64,000 bases of DNA. It comes from Chalara sp. BL73 (taxonomy: Eukaryota > Ascomycota > Leotiomycetes > Helotiales). The DNA lies in the NCBI GenBank assembly GCA_918026815.1, contig CAKJVC010000013.1, positions 248,001 through 312,000 of the forward strand, written 5' to 3'. Shown in pieces: positions 1 to 11,599 of this stretch; positions within the stretch are counted from its first letter, which is position 1; every line of letters starts with the position of its first letter. The notes under the pieces were generated by a model, which searched no databases, was not told the origin of the DNA, and was given only the letters and a program-made list of their open reading frames with translations. Both the position numbers and the translations under genes were made by a program.

Positions 1-1521
1 AGGATACAGGTAGGCTGTATAGATGTACGAGGCATTTGCGACGACATTGACGATGCTCAGTGATACTGCCTTCTTCTCCGTCGTCTGACCCAACGTAGCG
101 GATACCCATCCCAAGATCACCGAGTTCACGGCGTATGCTCCGGAAGCAAACAGGAAACAGGAGATGTAGCGAGCCGCCGTGTTAAGAGTAATACAGGAGA
201 TGATGAACCCTACCATGGCGGCTCCCATGCTGATAGTAATGTGCCAAGTGCGCTCATTGTACTTCCCAGAAGTATACCCGACAAGATATCCCACGAACCC
301 AGAGACGAGATATGGTGGGCAGGTAAGAACCAGTGTGATTGTTCGATCGAAGCCAAGAGACCCAACCACGGTAGGGAAGAAGTTGTTGAACGAGCAGGCC
401 GAGAGATGCATATTCTGCATGAAGCAGAGCAGATACAGACGGGGATCGCGAACAGCTTGCATGAATCCCGCTTTCGTACCTTTATTCGGAGCAAGACCGA
501 CGGTGTCGCGCTTAATGCGCTCGTCGGCGAGGATCCGTTCTTCTTCGGTGAGCCACTTTGTGTTGATGGGGTGATCGGGGAGGAGAAAGAAAGCTGCGAG
601 AGCGACGGCGAAGGTCACGATTCCCTCGATGATGAACAGCCTTTCAAATATTAGATTATCTTTTGAACGAATAGTTGACAGAGGTCCTCTTACCATTGCC
701 AACCATGGAGCCCCTGGGCGCCGTCAATGGAACTGAAAGTGGCTGCGGCGATGAGACCCGCGAAGGACGTTGCGAAAATATTTCCCGAATACAAAATTGC
801 AATTCGAGTTGCAACCTCCTTTCTGGTATAGAATATGCCGAGAAGATACAAGGCACCGGGGTCTTTAGCGGCTCGTTAGCACACCCGTAGCTCGAAAGGT
901 GCGGTGGAATACCTACAGAATGGCGCCTCAGTCACCCCCAAAAAGAACCGAACCATGACCAGGCCGGTATAGTTCTTGACCAGAGCTGTGAGAGAAGAGA
1001 CAACAGCCCAAGCAATCATGCATATGGACATATAGATTGAAGGACGAATCTTGCTCGAAGACATCAACATGTTGGACGGAACCTGCATCAAAAGATACCT
1101 ACAGACGAGTTAGCATTTTATCGTTCTCCACGGCAAATTGAGACCACGATTAACTCACCCGACGAAAAGAATAGAAATACAAGTGTTGTACCTAATTGGC
1201 CGTTAGCCAGCACAATGATATGCAACCATGGAGCGCATACTGCGTCCCAACCAATCCCAAATGATTCTCCAAGCCGTTCAATCTTGCATTCGCAATGGCG
1301 TTGCGGTCAAGATAGTTCATGAAATACATGGCCCAGAGCGTCGGCATGATTCGGATGTCCAACTTCCTGACCAGTGCAATCTCAGCCGGGTCGCTCTTTT
1401 CGACGGCCCCGGCGTAGTCCCCAATGACTTGAGACGACTCCTTGATGGATGGCTTCTCGGGATCTTCGTGGTGAGCCGCGACATCGCGTTTCTCCTCGTA
1501 GCTGGGGGTCTTGACGGCCAT
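1..1521 (-). CDS. MFS transporter, Dal5/Tna1-like anion:cation symporter family (partial, 3' end outside window)
   Basis: Membrane permease of the major facilitator superfamily, probably importing a small organic anion or vitamin-like substrate. Five exons can be read: 1521-1241, 1191-1159 (33 nt), 1098-917, 862-694 and 640 to the window edge; all junctions are GT..AG and keep frame. The start ATG at 1521 opens a hydrophilic cytosolic leader of about 60 residues, then TM1 with the motif YLDRNAIANAR typical of the Dal5 group. Further TM segments follow, with the family segments GVTEAPFYPGALYLL and FYTRKEVATR (cytosolic loop after TM4). The central loop has PINTKWLTEEER before TM7. About 430 residues are visible; the last TM helices are missing because the gene runs off the left edge. 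The family is clear; the substrate is not. Confidence 0.9.
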
Positions 1522-2110
1522 GGCGCACCAAGTCTGAGAAGGTACCTGGGAGAATGAAGAGCGGTCTTGAGAGAAGAATTGAGGGTGTCAAGCAGGTCGG
1601 AGGGAGGGAGAGCCGGTGCTTTGGATACGCATCGAGATCAGACGATTCGATCAATCTTATAGAAATCCCCCCCCGGATCGCCTAGGGGAGCCTTTTCCCC
1701 AGACCCCACGGCTTCCTTTCCCCTGGCGTCCGCGATTCCATGATTTCGGGAGCAACGTACGACTGTGGGCTGGCCCGGCGAAACGAAGCCCGGAAGTAGC
1801 CTCATTGACGGTGCGGGGAAAGGCAAGGGCCAGGGCCATTGTAATGGAACGCGGAGGCGGATAATTATGTGGAGAACCTAGCTTTACGTGTTGTTGTTTT
1901 CACGAACAGTAGGGGTTGGGTTGGTTAGAGCAAATATAATCCATGTTAACTCACGAGCGAAGCATTTGCCACAGGTATCGCTACTTGCCATACTTGTCAC
2001 ATAGAGAATGAGTCTAGATTTAAGTCTTGTGAAAATAATTTTCTTTTGGGTTTGCTATTGCTCAAAGTATAATTGTTGTCCGTTATTCACGAGAGGTTGA
2101 AGATGCGCAG
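1522..2110. other. intergenic: upstream of the MFS gene, downstream of the kinase gene
   Basis: No gene is visible. It must hold the promoter of the minus-strand permease (right of 1521) and the terminator of the minus-strand kinase. C-rich tracts lie at about 1668-1690; no binding site can be named with confidence. Confidence 0.5.
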
Positions 2111-3207
2111 CTATTCAATTACACTATGTTTGAGCACCTTTCTTTGGACGTCCATCAGCAGCTGAAGCTGTTTCTTCACCCCAGTAGAATCCTGCAAACG
2201 GCGGAAAAAGCCAGCTCTCAGATCATCTAGATAGAGTTCATAGGATGGCATATATCCTTGGACTTCGTGCGGCAGTCATGTTAGCAGTTTTTCAGTTGCA
2301 CCCAGCACTCATAAGGTAGAGATTGCCTTACCAAACTTCACCACTTGGTCATCCGTCATGCCACTCCCTTTGGCCTTGATCATGGCATGCTCTTGCTGCA
2401 ATCTCCACGTGTAAACATTGACCAAATCGTCAGTATCGAGATGAACCAGGAAATCGAAATGCTGAGGGCCCAGGAATCCTTCGCAGTATTCCTTCAATCG
2501 ATCGTTAACATGGAGAAGATGATCAAGGTCATGATGCGACAACGTAGTGGTTGAGAATTGCGATTCTAGAGAATCACCCGCGCTGTTTTCGCTGTTTGCT
2601 GTCTTGGATTTGCTTGATTCTATCGCTTGATGTCGTTTTTCCTCGACATCCTTGCTCGAAAGAGGTTGAAACCCAACACACCATCCTTCGAAAATCAAGA
2701 CGTCAATCTTTCTATCAGTCGGGATCTTTCTCCAATCCTCGGGCGGAAGGCGATCGCCGTCGCCAGCAAATAAACTTTTGTCAAATGATGGAATCCATAT
2801 CTGTTCACTGGTAGGGTCTGAGAACTGCTGAAAGAATGACTTGGCTAGTTCTACATCATGGGTCCCCGGCTGACCCCTAGTCTTCAGCAACTTGTTCTCG
2901 GGGTAATTCTCTCGCTTTTGCGTTCTGGCTTGATGAGAAAGGTAGAAATCATCGAGGGAGACTTCAATGGTGTTGTAATTGTGTTTGCCGTTCAGTTCTT
3001 CAGCCAAAGCAGAGGCTAAATGCGATTTCCCGGATCCTAAAGGGATTGAGTTGGTTGTCTAGAGTTTGGTGACTTTGAAATACCTTGTAGACCTGTGACT
3101 CCAAGCATGAATGGGAGCTGAGGCTTGTTGTCTCGTGCGTCCAGATGTCGTCTGATGGAAAGCAAGACCTGTTCTAGCACAGCGTCCGCCCGATTATCAT
3201 AACCCAT
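2111..3207 (-). CDS. Tda10-like P-loop ATP-dependent kinase (D-glycerate 3-kinase-like fold)
   Basis: Predicted cytosolic kinase of the fungal Tda10/YGR205W family, related to glycerate kinase, uridine kinase and phosphoribulokinase; its substrate is not established. Three exons (3207-3084, 3036-2332, 2256-2111) join to 324 residues, near the family length. The Walker A motif GLQGSGKSHLA is split by the first intron, between GLQ and the second G. Downstream are VSLDDFYLSH (the DDFY segment of the family), RGQPGTHD, the Walker-B-like VLIFEGWCVGF, and a C-terminal GYMPSYELYL read only after removing the last intron. A Ser/Thr/Lys-rich insert of about 30 residues lies between the Walker-B-like motif and the HVNDRL segment. 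The first in-frame ATG is at 3207; a longer open frame to 3288 begins only with GTG, so 3207 was preferred unless an upstream exon exists. Confidence 0.85.
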
Positions 3208-4314
3208 GTTTACGATGCACTGGATAATGGATCGGCTGATGCTCCGGTGCGGCAATGACGGAAGTTCGGGGAATCCATCGAAGGTCACATCTGATCTACT
3301 CCCACCTTTGCACCGGAGTCTGCCTTCCGGAGAAACGATTCCCTAGCGGAAAGTCTAAGCGACCCCGCCACTGAAGGGACACGACCCCGCCTTAGGTACT
3401 GTACTGTATCCTATCCAAACTTTGAGTATTATGAAATTAATTAGTTTGATCCGCTCTTGCTAAGGCGGGAATCACTTTCGGCTCACCCTCGGTTTCGTCA
3501 ACTTGTACCCGAAGCAGCTTTTATATCCAATCCCGGGTTTCGGAATGTGGTACCCATACCCTAAATGCCAGAGAGCCACGTGACTACAGCTTTGTGTTGC
3601 AAATTGGCAATGCCATGCTGCGACATCTTTACTTACTTGTAGCAAACGCAGGGTTCCATCGGCCTAAAACCTAAGCATCAGCCTGCAATTGAAGCGTCGC
3701 TAGAGCAGATATAAGCTATTGCGGCACTGGCAGACATTATGATGGTCCAAAAATTACGGTTCATTCCTGCACGTTCAAGGATCTGTTTCAGAATCCATCG
3801 TAGTAGTATTTCGCGGCGCTCTTCATTTTCTTTTACAATCTGGTAAATCTTTATGCGCTTGCCATTCATGACTTGAGTTATCTTTATCTTCTTAAAAACG
3901 GAAAAAGAAAAAAAAATAGTTGATCAGGTCATTCTTGTCTCTCGATCGACTTCCTAGCAGCAACAGGTTTCCCATTGGAACAAACAAACGCTCGCCAAGT
4001 CAGGCTTGGCCCTGGAAAGCTGCAAGATCTGGTACAACGTTAAGATTCCCAATACTTAATGCCAAGGGGATATTCCCCCCCAAGGCCATGGACTCTCTAT
4101 TTTCGTAACTTTGTTGCAAGCCTCGCCAATCACGAGCCCCAGCTATCAGTAGTAGTGGCTTAGGCAGACTTGATGGCTGCACGAGTCACAGGGCATTTTG
4201 AGCCTCTTCGAAAAAAGTGCGGGGTGAACATTCCCCCGTCTCACCACAGTCCCTAACCTTTCGAGACAATTTACACCATCTTCACAGTCTGGTGTTAAAG
4301 ACGAAACCTTCAAC
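3208..4314. other. intergenic between divergent kinase and four-TM protein genes
   Basis: About 1.1 kb between two head-to-head genes, so it probably holds both promoters. A 63-codon minus frame at 3678-3869 has no recognisable feature and is not called. A purine-rich run (A-rich) lies at about 3899-3916. Confidence 0.5.
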
Positions 4315-5391
4315 ATGTCAGTCCCCGATGAACGTTGGCCGATAGTATGGACGGCTGTGCTTCTGTGCATACATCTCATCACTTCAGCTGCGCTCTTAGG
4401 TCTCGCAGCAAGCGATTTCGACGACCCTTCTTCCTATCAAAGTGAGTGATGCCGCCTTTTCAATGATATGAACTCTTCTGGGGTCAATAGACACGCAGTA
4501 GCTAATAAGTAATCTTCTTAGATTGGCTGACCGTCTGGATTCTTCCACAATCTAGTGTTGCCGTCCTTGCAACCATTGTCCACCTCATTTGCGTCACTTC
4601 TGCATTGTTGAATCCCGGATGGACTCTGGGATTTTACCTATTCCTCTGGCTTGCATGGATGCCGCTGACAATTCTCTTCGGTTACGACTCCAGCGAAAAG
4701 ATTAGGGACACCAGTTCCGAATCCTACTGGGACGGAGACACCGTGTACGTTGGGATTGGTGACACCAAACTCGGCGTGCCTAAGGTTATGGCAGAGCTGC
4801 TGTTCCTCTGTATCTGCACGTAGGCCTTACTTTCCAATTATAACTGTCGCATTTCGATGTCATTTCTCAATGCTAATTCGTATTCGTCTCTAAAGACTTT
4901 CGAGCCTAGCCATTTGGATTTTCTGCTGTATCGTTGTTCACAGATATCGCCGCAAGCGCGATTTGCTGGCTCGAAGGGGATTACAAGCTTTTCAAGATGA
5001 AGCTGCTACTGTCGAGCTCTCACAACAATATCCCAACCAATATCCTGCCCAATATTTCGATCCTAACAGCAAAGTTCCGCAGGTCACACGGTATTCTCTG
5101 CCTCCTCAAGAGCGGCACGTGATTGAATATCCCTCACCAACACAATATCCACCCCAAACCTACGCGAATTATTACCCACCTCACGTGCAGTCGCCAGCCC
5201 AGCTACCAACCCATTATTCTTCACTATCTCAGTCTCCAATCCAGGACCAGGCTCTTCCCGCTCCCGTTAGATCTCCCGTCCAGCTACCGACCCATTATTC
5301 TTCGCCGGCTCAATCTCCAGTCATGAATCCAGTTCATCCCGTTCCAATTAGGTCTCCTGTCCCAAGTCGGAAACCAGTCTGGTCGGTATAA
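4315..5391 (+). CDS. four-TM MARVEL-like membrane protein with Pro/Gln/Tyr repeat tail
   Basis: Integral membrane protein of unknown function. Exons 4315-4441, 4522-4819 and 4896-5391 join in frame (about 306 residues). Four hydrophobic segments are seen: WPIVWTAVLLCIHLI near residue 8, VAVLATIVHLICVTSAL, WTLGFYLFLWLAWMPL, and a last helix (LLFLCICTLSSLAIWIF) that is completed only across the second intron. A basic patch RYRRKRDLLARR follows TM4. This layout resembles fungal MARVEL-like proteins, with both termini in the cytosol. The tail (about 140 residues) is rich in QYP steps and holds a near repeat of PAQLPTHYSS and PVQLPTHYSS separated by about 35 residues. The start is the first ATG of the open frame. 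No catalytic motif is seen. Confidence 0.75.
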
Positions 5392-6434
5392 TCAGATCAA
5401 TACCGCATATATACAATAACTCATAAACCTACTCAACGGAGATCCCAGAACTTGGGATGTGGGGATTAATAGGTCTTTCAGTATATTTTCCTTGGTATGT
5501 GTGAGTAAGGGTTGGGAATATTCCTTGACGGCAATCTGGCCGATAACAGATAATGACCCGTTCCAAAAATTACAGATAACAATGATAATATTAATAATTT
5601 TTGTTGTTGTTTAGGGCACTCGTCTTTTAACGATATCATAATCCAGTGCCTATCCTTTCAGAACAGACCTCGCCTAATTCATGTCATCGCGATCTTCAGT
5701 GCACATTTAGGAGTTCCCAGTTTATCCAAAAAAAAAAAAAGAAGAAAAAAAGAAGAAAAAAAGGGACGAGGGGGGAATCACTGAGGCTCATTCAATTAGG
5801 GGGGACTATGGCATACTCAAACTCCCCAGATTCAAGTGTTATATATAGGCTACAAACTCGTTTCATCTCAAATCTCTATGCTAGCTGTCATCAAAGAAGG
5901 TACTTCCCTCAGCTTGAATTAAACATATAGGGCTAAGTTTTGGTCTCCAGCTCCATTTCGTTAAGCTCTTGCCATCATGCTATACAACCGCCCCGGTTCT
6001 AAGATATCATCAATCTGTTTTTGGACAGTCCTCCAATCGCCATATTCCCCAGCAGACAAGAAACTCGCACTCATCTGATGGAAGTTTCCGTGCAAGTCGC
6101 CGACGTTCAAACGGCAACCCCGCTGCATATCCATCCGGGAAAGGTATAGTAAAGTACAGCCGGGCCAGGGATGTACTTAGTCCACGCCAGAGATAGGTTT
6201 ATAGCAGCCGGATAAGGTCGTGGAGGTAATTATTGGAAGCCGCAAGAAAGGTTCATTGAGAAGATGCGTAGACTAAAAGTCAGTGTTTCTAGAGAAAATC
6301 GGCTTGGTTAAGTTTTAATTAAAAGCCTTTGTCAAGTAACATATCAGAGCATGGAACAAGCCCTCAAGTAATCAAGTTATAACACTAAGAGACTTCTATC
6401 CCCAATTTCTTTTCCTACGCAATCTCAACATCTA
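5392..6434. other. intergenic, convergent 3' ends, with purine low-complexity tract
   Basis: This stretch lies between the 3' ends of a plus-strand and a minus-strand gene. An A/G-only low-complexity tract at about 5728-5775 is the only structure noted. The short frames here show no protein feature. Confidence 0.5.
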
Positions 6435-7382
6435 TTACTTTTGAATCCAATTAACTCGAAGCTCGCTTTTATGGTTCTTCGAAATGATCCCCCCATATAA
6501 CTCTGGCCTCCTCGCATCCTTATACCTCTTCCCACCCGCCAACTCCAACTTTTCGGACGTTAGAACCGCGCTAGAAATTCCATCTCCCAGCTCCCTGCTC
6601 TCAGCGATCACATCACCAAACGGGTCGACGATCATCGAACAACCATTCTTCAACTGGTCGTCATCCATGCCAATAGGATTGCTGAAGACAACATAGACGG
6701 CATTGTCATATGCCCTAGCCGGCAGCCACTTCATCAACCAGGCCCTGCCTTTTAGGCCATCGAACTCCAGCCGTAGAGATGTGGGATCTGCTTCTCTATT
6801 TCCCCAAAGAGCGGGAGACACGAATCCGGCGCCCGGGCGCGTCGATGGCGTGCACATTGTCACATGAGGCATGAATATTATCTGGGCACCCAGAAGCGCG
6901 GTGGCCCGAACGTTTTCGACGATGTTGTTATCATAGCAGATCAGGATCCCGCATTTCCACCCATGAAGATCAAACGTGACGTATTCATTTCCCGGGGAGA
7001 GATGTTTGCTAATAAAAGGGTGCAGCTTTCTGTATTTCGCTAGGACACTGGTCCCCGTAACACAGATGTAGGTGTTGTATATGTTGTTTTGGGCATCTTT
7101 TTCGAAAAGGCCGGCCAGGATGGTGATGTTGGTCTCTGCCGCTATGGACTGGAGTATTTTGATGCTCGGCCCGTCAGGGATGGTCTCGGCTATAGAAAGG
7201 AGTTCGTCGCGAGATAGCCGTTGAGCAAACGTGTAGCCCGTGATACTACATTCGTGAAAGGCTATAACTTTCGATCCTACGGTTGATGCTTGGCGGGAAA
7301 GATTCTGGATAACCGAGAGATTGAACTCCTTGTCCCCAGATTTGTTCTCGAATTGAGCACACGTGACTTTAAGATTTTCCAT
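6435..7382 (-). CDS. carbon-nitrogen hydrolase, nitrilase superfamily
   Basis: Intronless 315-residue amidase/carbamoylase-like enzyme that would cleave a non-peptide C-N bond. The Glu-Lys-Cys triad of the superfamily is visible: E44 in HECSITGY, K119 in KYRKLHPF and C149 in CGILICYDNN. A further family region is the late NGCSMIVDPFGDVIAES. The length fits single-domain members such as N-carbamoyl amino-acid hydrolases or aliphatic amidases. No signal peptide is seen, so a cytosolic location is likely. The start ATG at 7382 begins directly at the first beta strand (LKVTCAQF), as usual. The gene ends tail to tail with the 4315 gene. Which substrate it uses cannot be told from the sequence. Confidence 0.9.
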   Translation of the reverse strand: MENLKVTCAQFENKSGDKEFNLSVIQNLSRQASTVGSKVIAFHECSITGYTFAQRLSRDELLSIAETIPDGPSIKILQSIAAETNITILAGLFEKDAQNNIYNTYICVTGTSVLAKYRKLHPFISKHLSPGNEYVTFDLHGWKCGILICYDNNIVENVRATALLGAQIIFMPHVTMCTPSTRPGAGFVSPALWGNREADPTSLRLEFDGLKGRAWLMKWLPARAYDNAVYVVFSNPIGMDDDQLKNGCSMIVDPFGDVIAESRELGDGISSAVLTSEKLELAGGKRYKDARRPELYGGIISKNHKSELRVNWIQK

Positions 7383-9131
7383 ATTTGATCCTTCAAACTG
7401 GATGTTTTTACATGAGCGAGGAAAGAACCTTATTTATAAATGTACAAAATTTGCGATGACCATATTTTCCGATAGCCGATTCAATATCCCGTGATAATAA
7501 CACGTTGACTCAGATCTCAGCTCGGAGGGATTTTCAGCCGCAGGTACCTTGGTGCATGGAACGTTGCACCTGCGTCATGGAGACCAAGTTCAATTATCTA
7601 CCAACTATAACAAAAAATACGAAAGACCCCATTTATGTCGATCGAAAGGCGTGCCTTAAGATCGTTTCCAAGCCAAAACATGACTAGCATTCAAAGTAAA
7701 AAAAATCACAGCCTACCCTCAACCGCGGAGGAAATAGTTGACTGCCTCATCCCATTCTTGTTACTTGCGAGGAATCGGCATCAAATAAAGCGGCAGCTCT
7801 ACACATGCGCCACTATAACCAGGTGAAGTCAGGGCATTATTAGTACTACTTAGCACTTACAAGAAGTGGTAGCTAGGAACACAGTGATAAGTTTTCCAAG
7901 GTATCCTTAACTCAAGCTCGAGCCAGCGTTTCAATGCCTCGAGCAGCTAAATAAACTACTACCATAATATCTATGTCCCTAAGCAGAAGACATACCGAAT
8001 GAAGATTACATGTCTGCAGACGCGAAGTTCCCCTGCAGCCGAACATGCAACTTGCAGATGCCATTATTTTCCGGATTTCAAAATGAAATTCTCAAGCTTT
8101 TGAGACCTGACCCGCAAAGCTTCTAGCACCTCCTGTAAGCTAGCTTGAACTAGGTATTTTGTGAGGCGTTTTGCGTTGCCGGTTCTTTCCAAACAAGTCT
8201 TGAGCGGGATACTCGTTCGACCAAACTAACAGTGATTCAGATGTGTGCCTGGTTCAGAGGGGATACGTTCCATAAATCACGGCCTTATTCCGAAACGCGT
8301 TAGCCAGTATATGGTCTGAATACACTGCGAAAGCTGCCTTGAATAGCGTGCTTGTTGTTCTTGTTGTCAGCTTAGTAACAGAGAATTGGACAACGGCATG
8401 TGTAGCAACTCAAGGCGAACAGGATCTCGATCCGTAGATCTCAGGGAGAAGGACTTAAAGGTGTGAACGACTGTCAATTGTTATAACTAAGAGAACAAGC
8501 TACAAATAGAAAAAAAAAAAAAAAAAGGAAAGCAGCGCTTTATATACAGGAGACCGGCCAGGGGTCAGTGTAAGCGACGCCTTGTGGTGTCAGGGGCCGA
8601 GCCTTAAGGGGCACTAAACGAGATGGGCCGTGACAAGGACTGCACTTGTTTACAACATTTGCAAATAAATCAAATCAAGCTATTACAATCGATGTTTTTT
8701 ACCTTTAAAACGTTATTCTCTTAATTGCCTGTACTGTCTTGAGGCAATTAATAAAGCGGTCTAAAAGCCCCAGTATTTATTATTGTCTTGTTTAAATTTC
8801 GCTGGGTAAAAATGTGCGAAGTTATTACGATTTTGTTTTTATTATCAACAGCGCACAAAATGGCCCATATCTAAATGCCGCATCGCTCTGTGGCATCGGG
8901 CTGCGTATAGTTTCAAGATGGTTTTCTAGCGCACTTAATAAGCGAGTGATGCAGAGTGAGTCAGAGATGCGGGTAATTCAGCCTACCCATATAACCCTCA
9001 TAAATACTGAAATTAAATGAGCAACCTGTTCAAATACATAATTACCTTCGTATAAGACCCATCTATTGACGTTTCACCAATTCAGCCCTACACGCCGTCC
9101 ACCACAGCAGCATAGAGCTAGTCAAAATAAA
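7383..9131. other. intergenic with one solo LTR
   Basis: It holds the nitrilase promoter (about 7383-7500, AT-rich) and the solo LTR at 8401-8635, listed separately. The rest is AT-rich and shows no gene. Confidence 0.5.
8401..8635 (+). mobile_element. solo LTR, family 1, copy 1
   Basis: About 235 bp beginning TGTAGCA and ending CCGTGACA, closely similar to copies near 14.66-14.83 kb and, inverted, 17.62-17.85 kb. Shared blocks include AAGGACTTAAAGGTGTGAAC, AACAAGCTACA, GGTGTCAGGGGCCGAGCC and a terminal GGGCCGTGAC. It contains an A-run at about 8512-8526. No matching 5-bp target duplication is seen (gcatg left, aggac right). Relative to the inverted copy it shows many C-to-T and G-to-A changes, such as gctac versus gttat. 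Confidence 0.75.
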
Positions 9132-9957
9132 ATGCCCCTCGCAGTTCAGCCACTTACGCTCCAGGATATCCCCCGGCTGGTTGAAATCTCCTTCCTATCT
9201 CTATCCCAAAGCGGCTTCTTCCGTTCCGTGGGTAAAATCCCCAACCCAGACTCCATTGCCTTTGTCGATCCACTTTCCCCGTCTGAGCGAAAGGATGTCC
9301 AGATTGCACACTTGACAGAAACGTGGGGTAAGGATCCTACGCTAAAGATTTTGAAGGCGGTAGACGTAGAAACGGGGGAGATGGTCGCGTTTGCTATGTG
9401 GCATATCTTCAAAGGGAGCGAAGGGTTGGGGGTGTGGCAGAAAATGGTGGGAAGTGGAGAGTTAGAGAGGAGCGTGCCTAAGGGCATTTTGGGGAATGAG
9501 AGAGAGGTTCAGGGGTGGGCCTTTTGTTGGGGAAAGTTGAATGTGGCGAGGAGGGAACTTTTTGGTCCATCGGGGAAGGAGCACTGTCGTAAGTTGAATA
9601 TAACTCGCCCCCGAACCATCACTCCTACTTTTACCCCTCCATCCGCCGTAGAGTTTAGTCTAACCTAAAGTCCCAGTTCTTAAGCTCCTTTGCACAGACC
9701 CGACTCATGAGCGCCGAGGAGCAGGCTCGCTTCTGGTGCAATGGGGTTGTGATATCGCTAATGCGGCGAAGATAGAATGTTATCTCGAAGCATCCAAGAA
9801 AGGCTATCCAGTATACTTAAGGGAGGGGTTTGAAGGTGTTGTGCTTAGGGGCGGGAAAGAGAGCGTTATCCAGTTTGATGTTAGTCAATTCACAGGGAGA
9901 GGTGGGACAGAGGGGGATATAGTGACCCTGAGACCAATGGTTAGGAGAGCAAGATAG
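9132..9957 (+). CDS. GNAT-family N-acetyltransferase
   Basis: Acetyl-CoA-dependent N-acetyltransferase, likely cytosolic, acceptor unknown. Two exons, 9132-9588 and 9677-9957, give 245 residues. The acetyl-CoA-binding motif A is created by the splice: after EHC the second exon supplies LLKLLCTDPTHERRGAGSLL, with the R-R-G-A-G pyrophosphate loop. The C-terminal half has the family segments ECYLEASKKGYPVYLREGFE. Two nearer AG acceptors (at about 9680 and 9705) give either a wrong frame or a shortened strand, so the acceptor at 9676 was chosen. The ATG at 9132 precedes LTLQDIPRLVEISFLS, the usual N-terminal strand and helix; the upstream open frame has no ATG. Confidence 0.85.
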
Positions 9958-10568
9958 AAAGAGATCGCTATGAACAAGGGCTTTTATGAGGCAAAGCGTC
10001 TAATCGTTACTGCCTACTAACATCAAAAGCCGTGCTTAGCCGGAAACTAGGCGGAATACGAACTCACGACTAATGCGATTACGCTCGGCGTGGCAATGAT
10101 AGTAGGGGCAGTGGAGCGGGTTTGGTACTAGAGGCAAGTCCCAGCAATTAAGTACTTAACGGCGGAGATAACGTTTTTGGGAAGCAGTACAGCGTATGCA
10201 TGCGCAAGGTATGTTAGCAAATGTACCACCATATTTGATTTGGACTTCCTTGTCTTTCGAGAGCTTCAACAGGGCCAGTTCAAGTAGATTCTAGGTCCAG
10301 AGTTTGGTCTCTGAGTCTTGACTTCCTATTCTTACTCAGAATGATAAGCTGCAAGCTCTTAATAAGATAGATGTGAGTTTGCGCCGGAAAAGTGCAGTTG
10401 AAATTTCTACGATTTTCCGTAGAATGAGTGAGCCTAGTATCTAATGTGGGAGCATACGGGTCTTATACATAGAACCCTGGATTTTTGCCGTTAAGAACCA
10501 TTATCGCACGTTTTTGCCACTGCCTTCAACCAAACCACGCGCTGTATACTTACTATTGTCTGCCGCAT

Positions 10569-10970
10569 CTACCACTGCATCTCTTTCAGCCAGGAGCTTG
10601 CCGCTACTTTATATCCAAGTTTAGCAGAACGGTAGAGTAGTGTACACCCGAGTCGATCCACCGTATCAAGTCTGAGGCCCTTATTAATCAAGAGGTCTAT
10701 GATCGTCCCGTTTCTGCTATCAGTGCTTAATGAATGTCCTACAGACAGTGAGGCTGCCTCCGCTAGTAAAGAGTCGCAAAACTTTAACCAGCGTTTGTTT
10801 ATGCATATGGAACGGAGACTCCAGTTTCCAGTTTTGAATGTTTTAGCTAAGAGGGGTCTGTGTGAATTAAGGGTTCTCAAGGATGGGGCTAAATTCCGAC
10901 AGGATCCTACATACCTGACTGTCTTTGGTCGCATGGGCAAGCGGCACGTCCACACTCTCCTCAGCCGCGT
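10569..10970 (-). pseudogene. ankyrin-repeat protein relic
   Basis: The minus frame contains IIDLLINKGLRLDTVDRLG followed by CTLLYRSAKLGYKVA, which matches the ankyrin consensus (helix, LLxxGAxxxxxDxxGxTPLxxAAxxGH) with several substitutions. Only this one repeat is clear; the rest of the frame (about 90 residues upstream) is not recognisable and no start codon context or intron plan restores a longer repeat array. It is most likely a leftover of a larger ankyrin gene. A chance match is possible but unlikely at this length. Confidence 0.45.
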
Positions 10971-11299
10971 CCCCAACGCCTAAGTCATCGCAGTCTAGAG
11001 TTCCACACCCGTCGAGCTCATGTAGACGCATTCCGAATACGCCAACTTAAGAATCGACGTGTATGATTCTTATTCTGACATGATTTCCCATTCAAGATTG
11101 CAAGCTGTGTGAGTCAGTACTAGTACGAGTGTGCATGCTATTCAAATGATTGAAGCGATTGAGAGGGAATTGAATGTGTTGTGCGAGAAGCCATTGAATA
11201 CGGCCATGGAGGAGGCACATGACTCACTTCACTTCGTCTTTAATATTGAAATACAAGAATATTGAGACTCGAAACTCACGTTGCAACAAGTACATGTAT

Positions 11300-11599
11300 G
11301 CCAAGAGTGTAGTCCAAATCGCAAACAAAAACCCGCACCTAAAAGTTGTGGCAGGTTTCTCCCGACGTTTCGACGCCAGCTACCGCAACGCCAAAGCCAA
11401 AATCAGCGCCGACACCATCGGCGAGCCATTCACCATGCGTTTGCAGATCTGTGATCTGATCGATAACACGGGCTTCTTACGGTGGTAAGATAGTGTCCTG
11501 TTATTGTTCGAGAACGATGGCGCATGGGTATGACGTTTGTACGGAGGTTGTCGGTCCCAAAGGGAAGGTAATAGTTAATTTAGTGCCGAGACTGTAGAA
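11300..11599 (+). pseudogene. Gfo/Idh/MocA oxidoreductase relic
   Basis: Two blocks of an NAD(P)-dependent oxidoreductase of the inositol-dehydrogenase type are visible in different frames. The first is HLKVVAGFSRRFDASYRNA followed by IGEPFTMRLQICDL and ending DNTGFLRW with a stop at about 11487. The second, at 11530-11599, reads HGYDVCTEVVGPKGKVIVN and ends NLVPRL, which is the usual C-terminal strand region. The N-terminal Rossmann part (GxGxxG) and the segment between the two blocks are missing, so the gene is truncated at the 5' end and has an internal deletion. Confidence 0.65.

Noticed and set aside
3678..3869. 63-codon minus-strand frame with ATG-like start
   Set aside because: Short, in an intergenic region, and without any recognisable feature.
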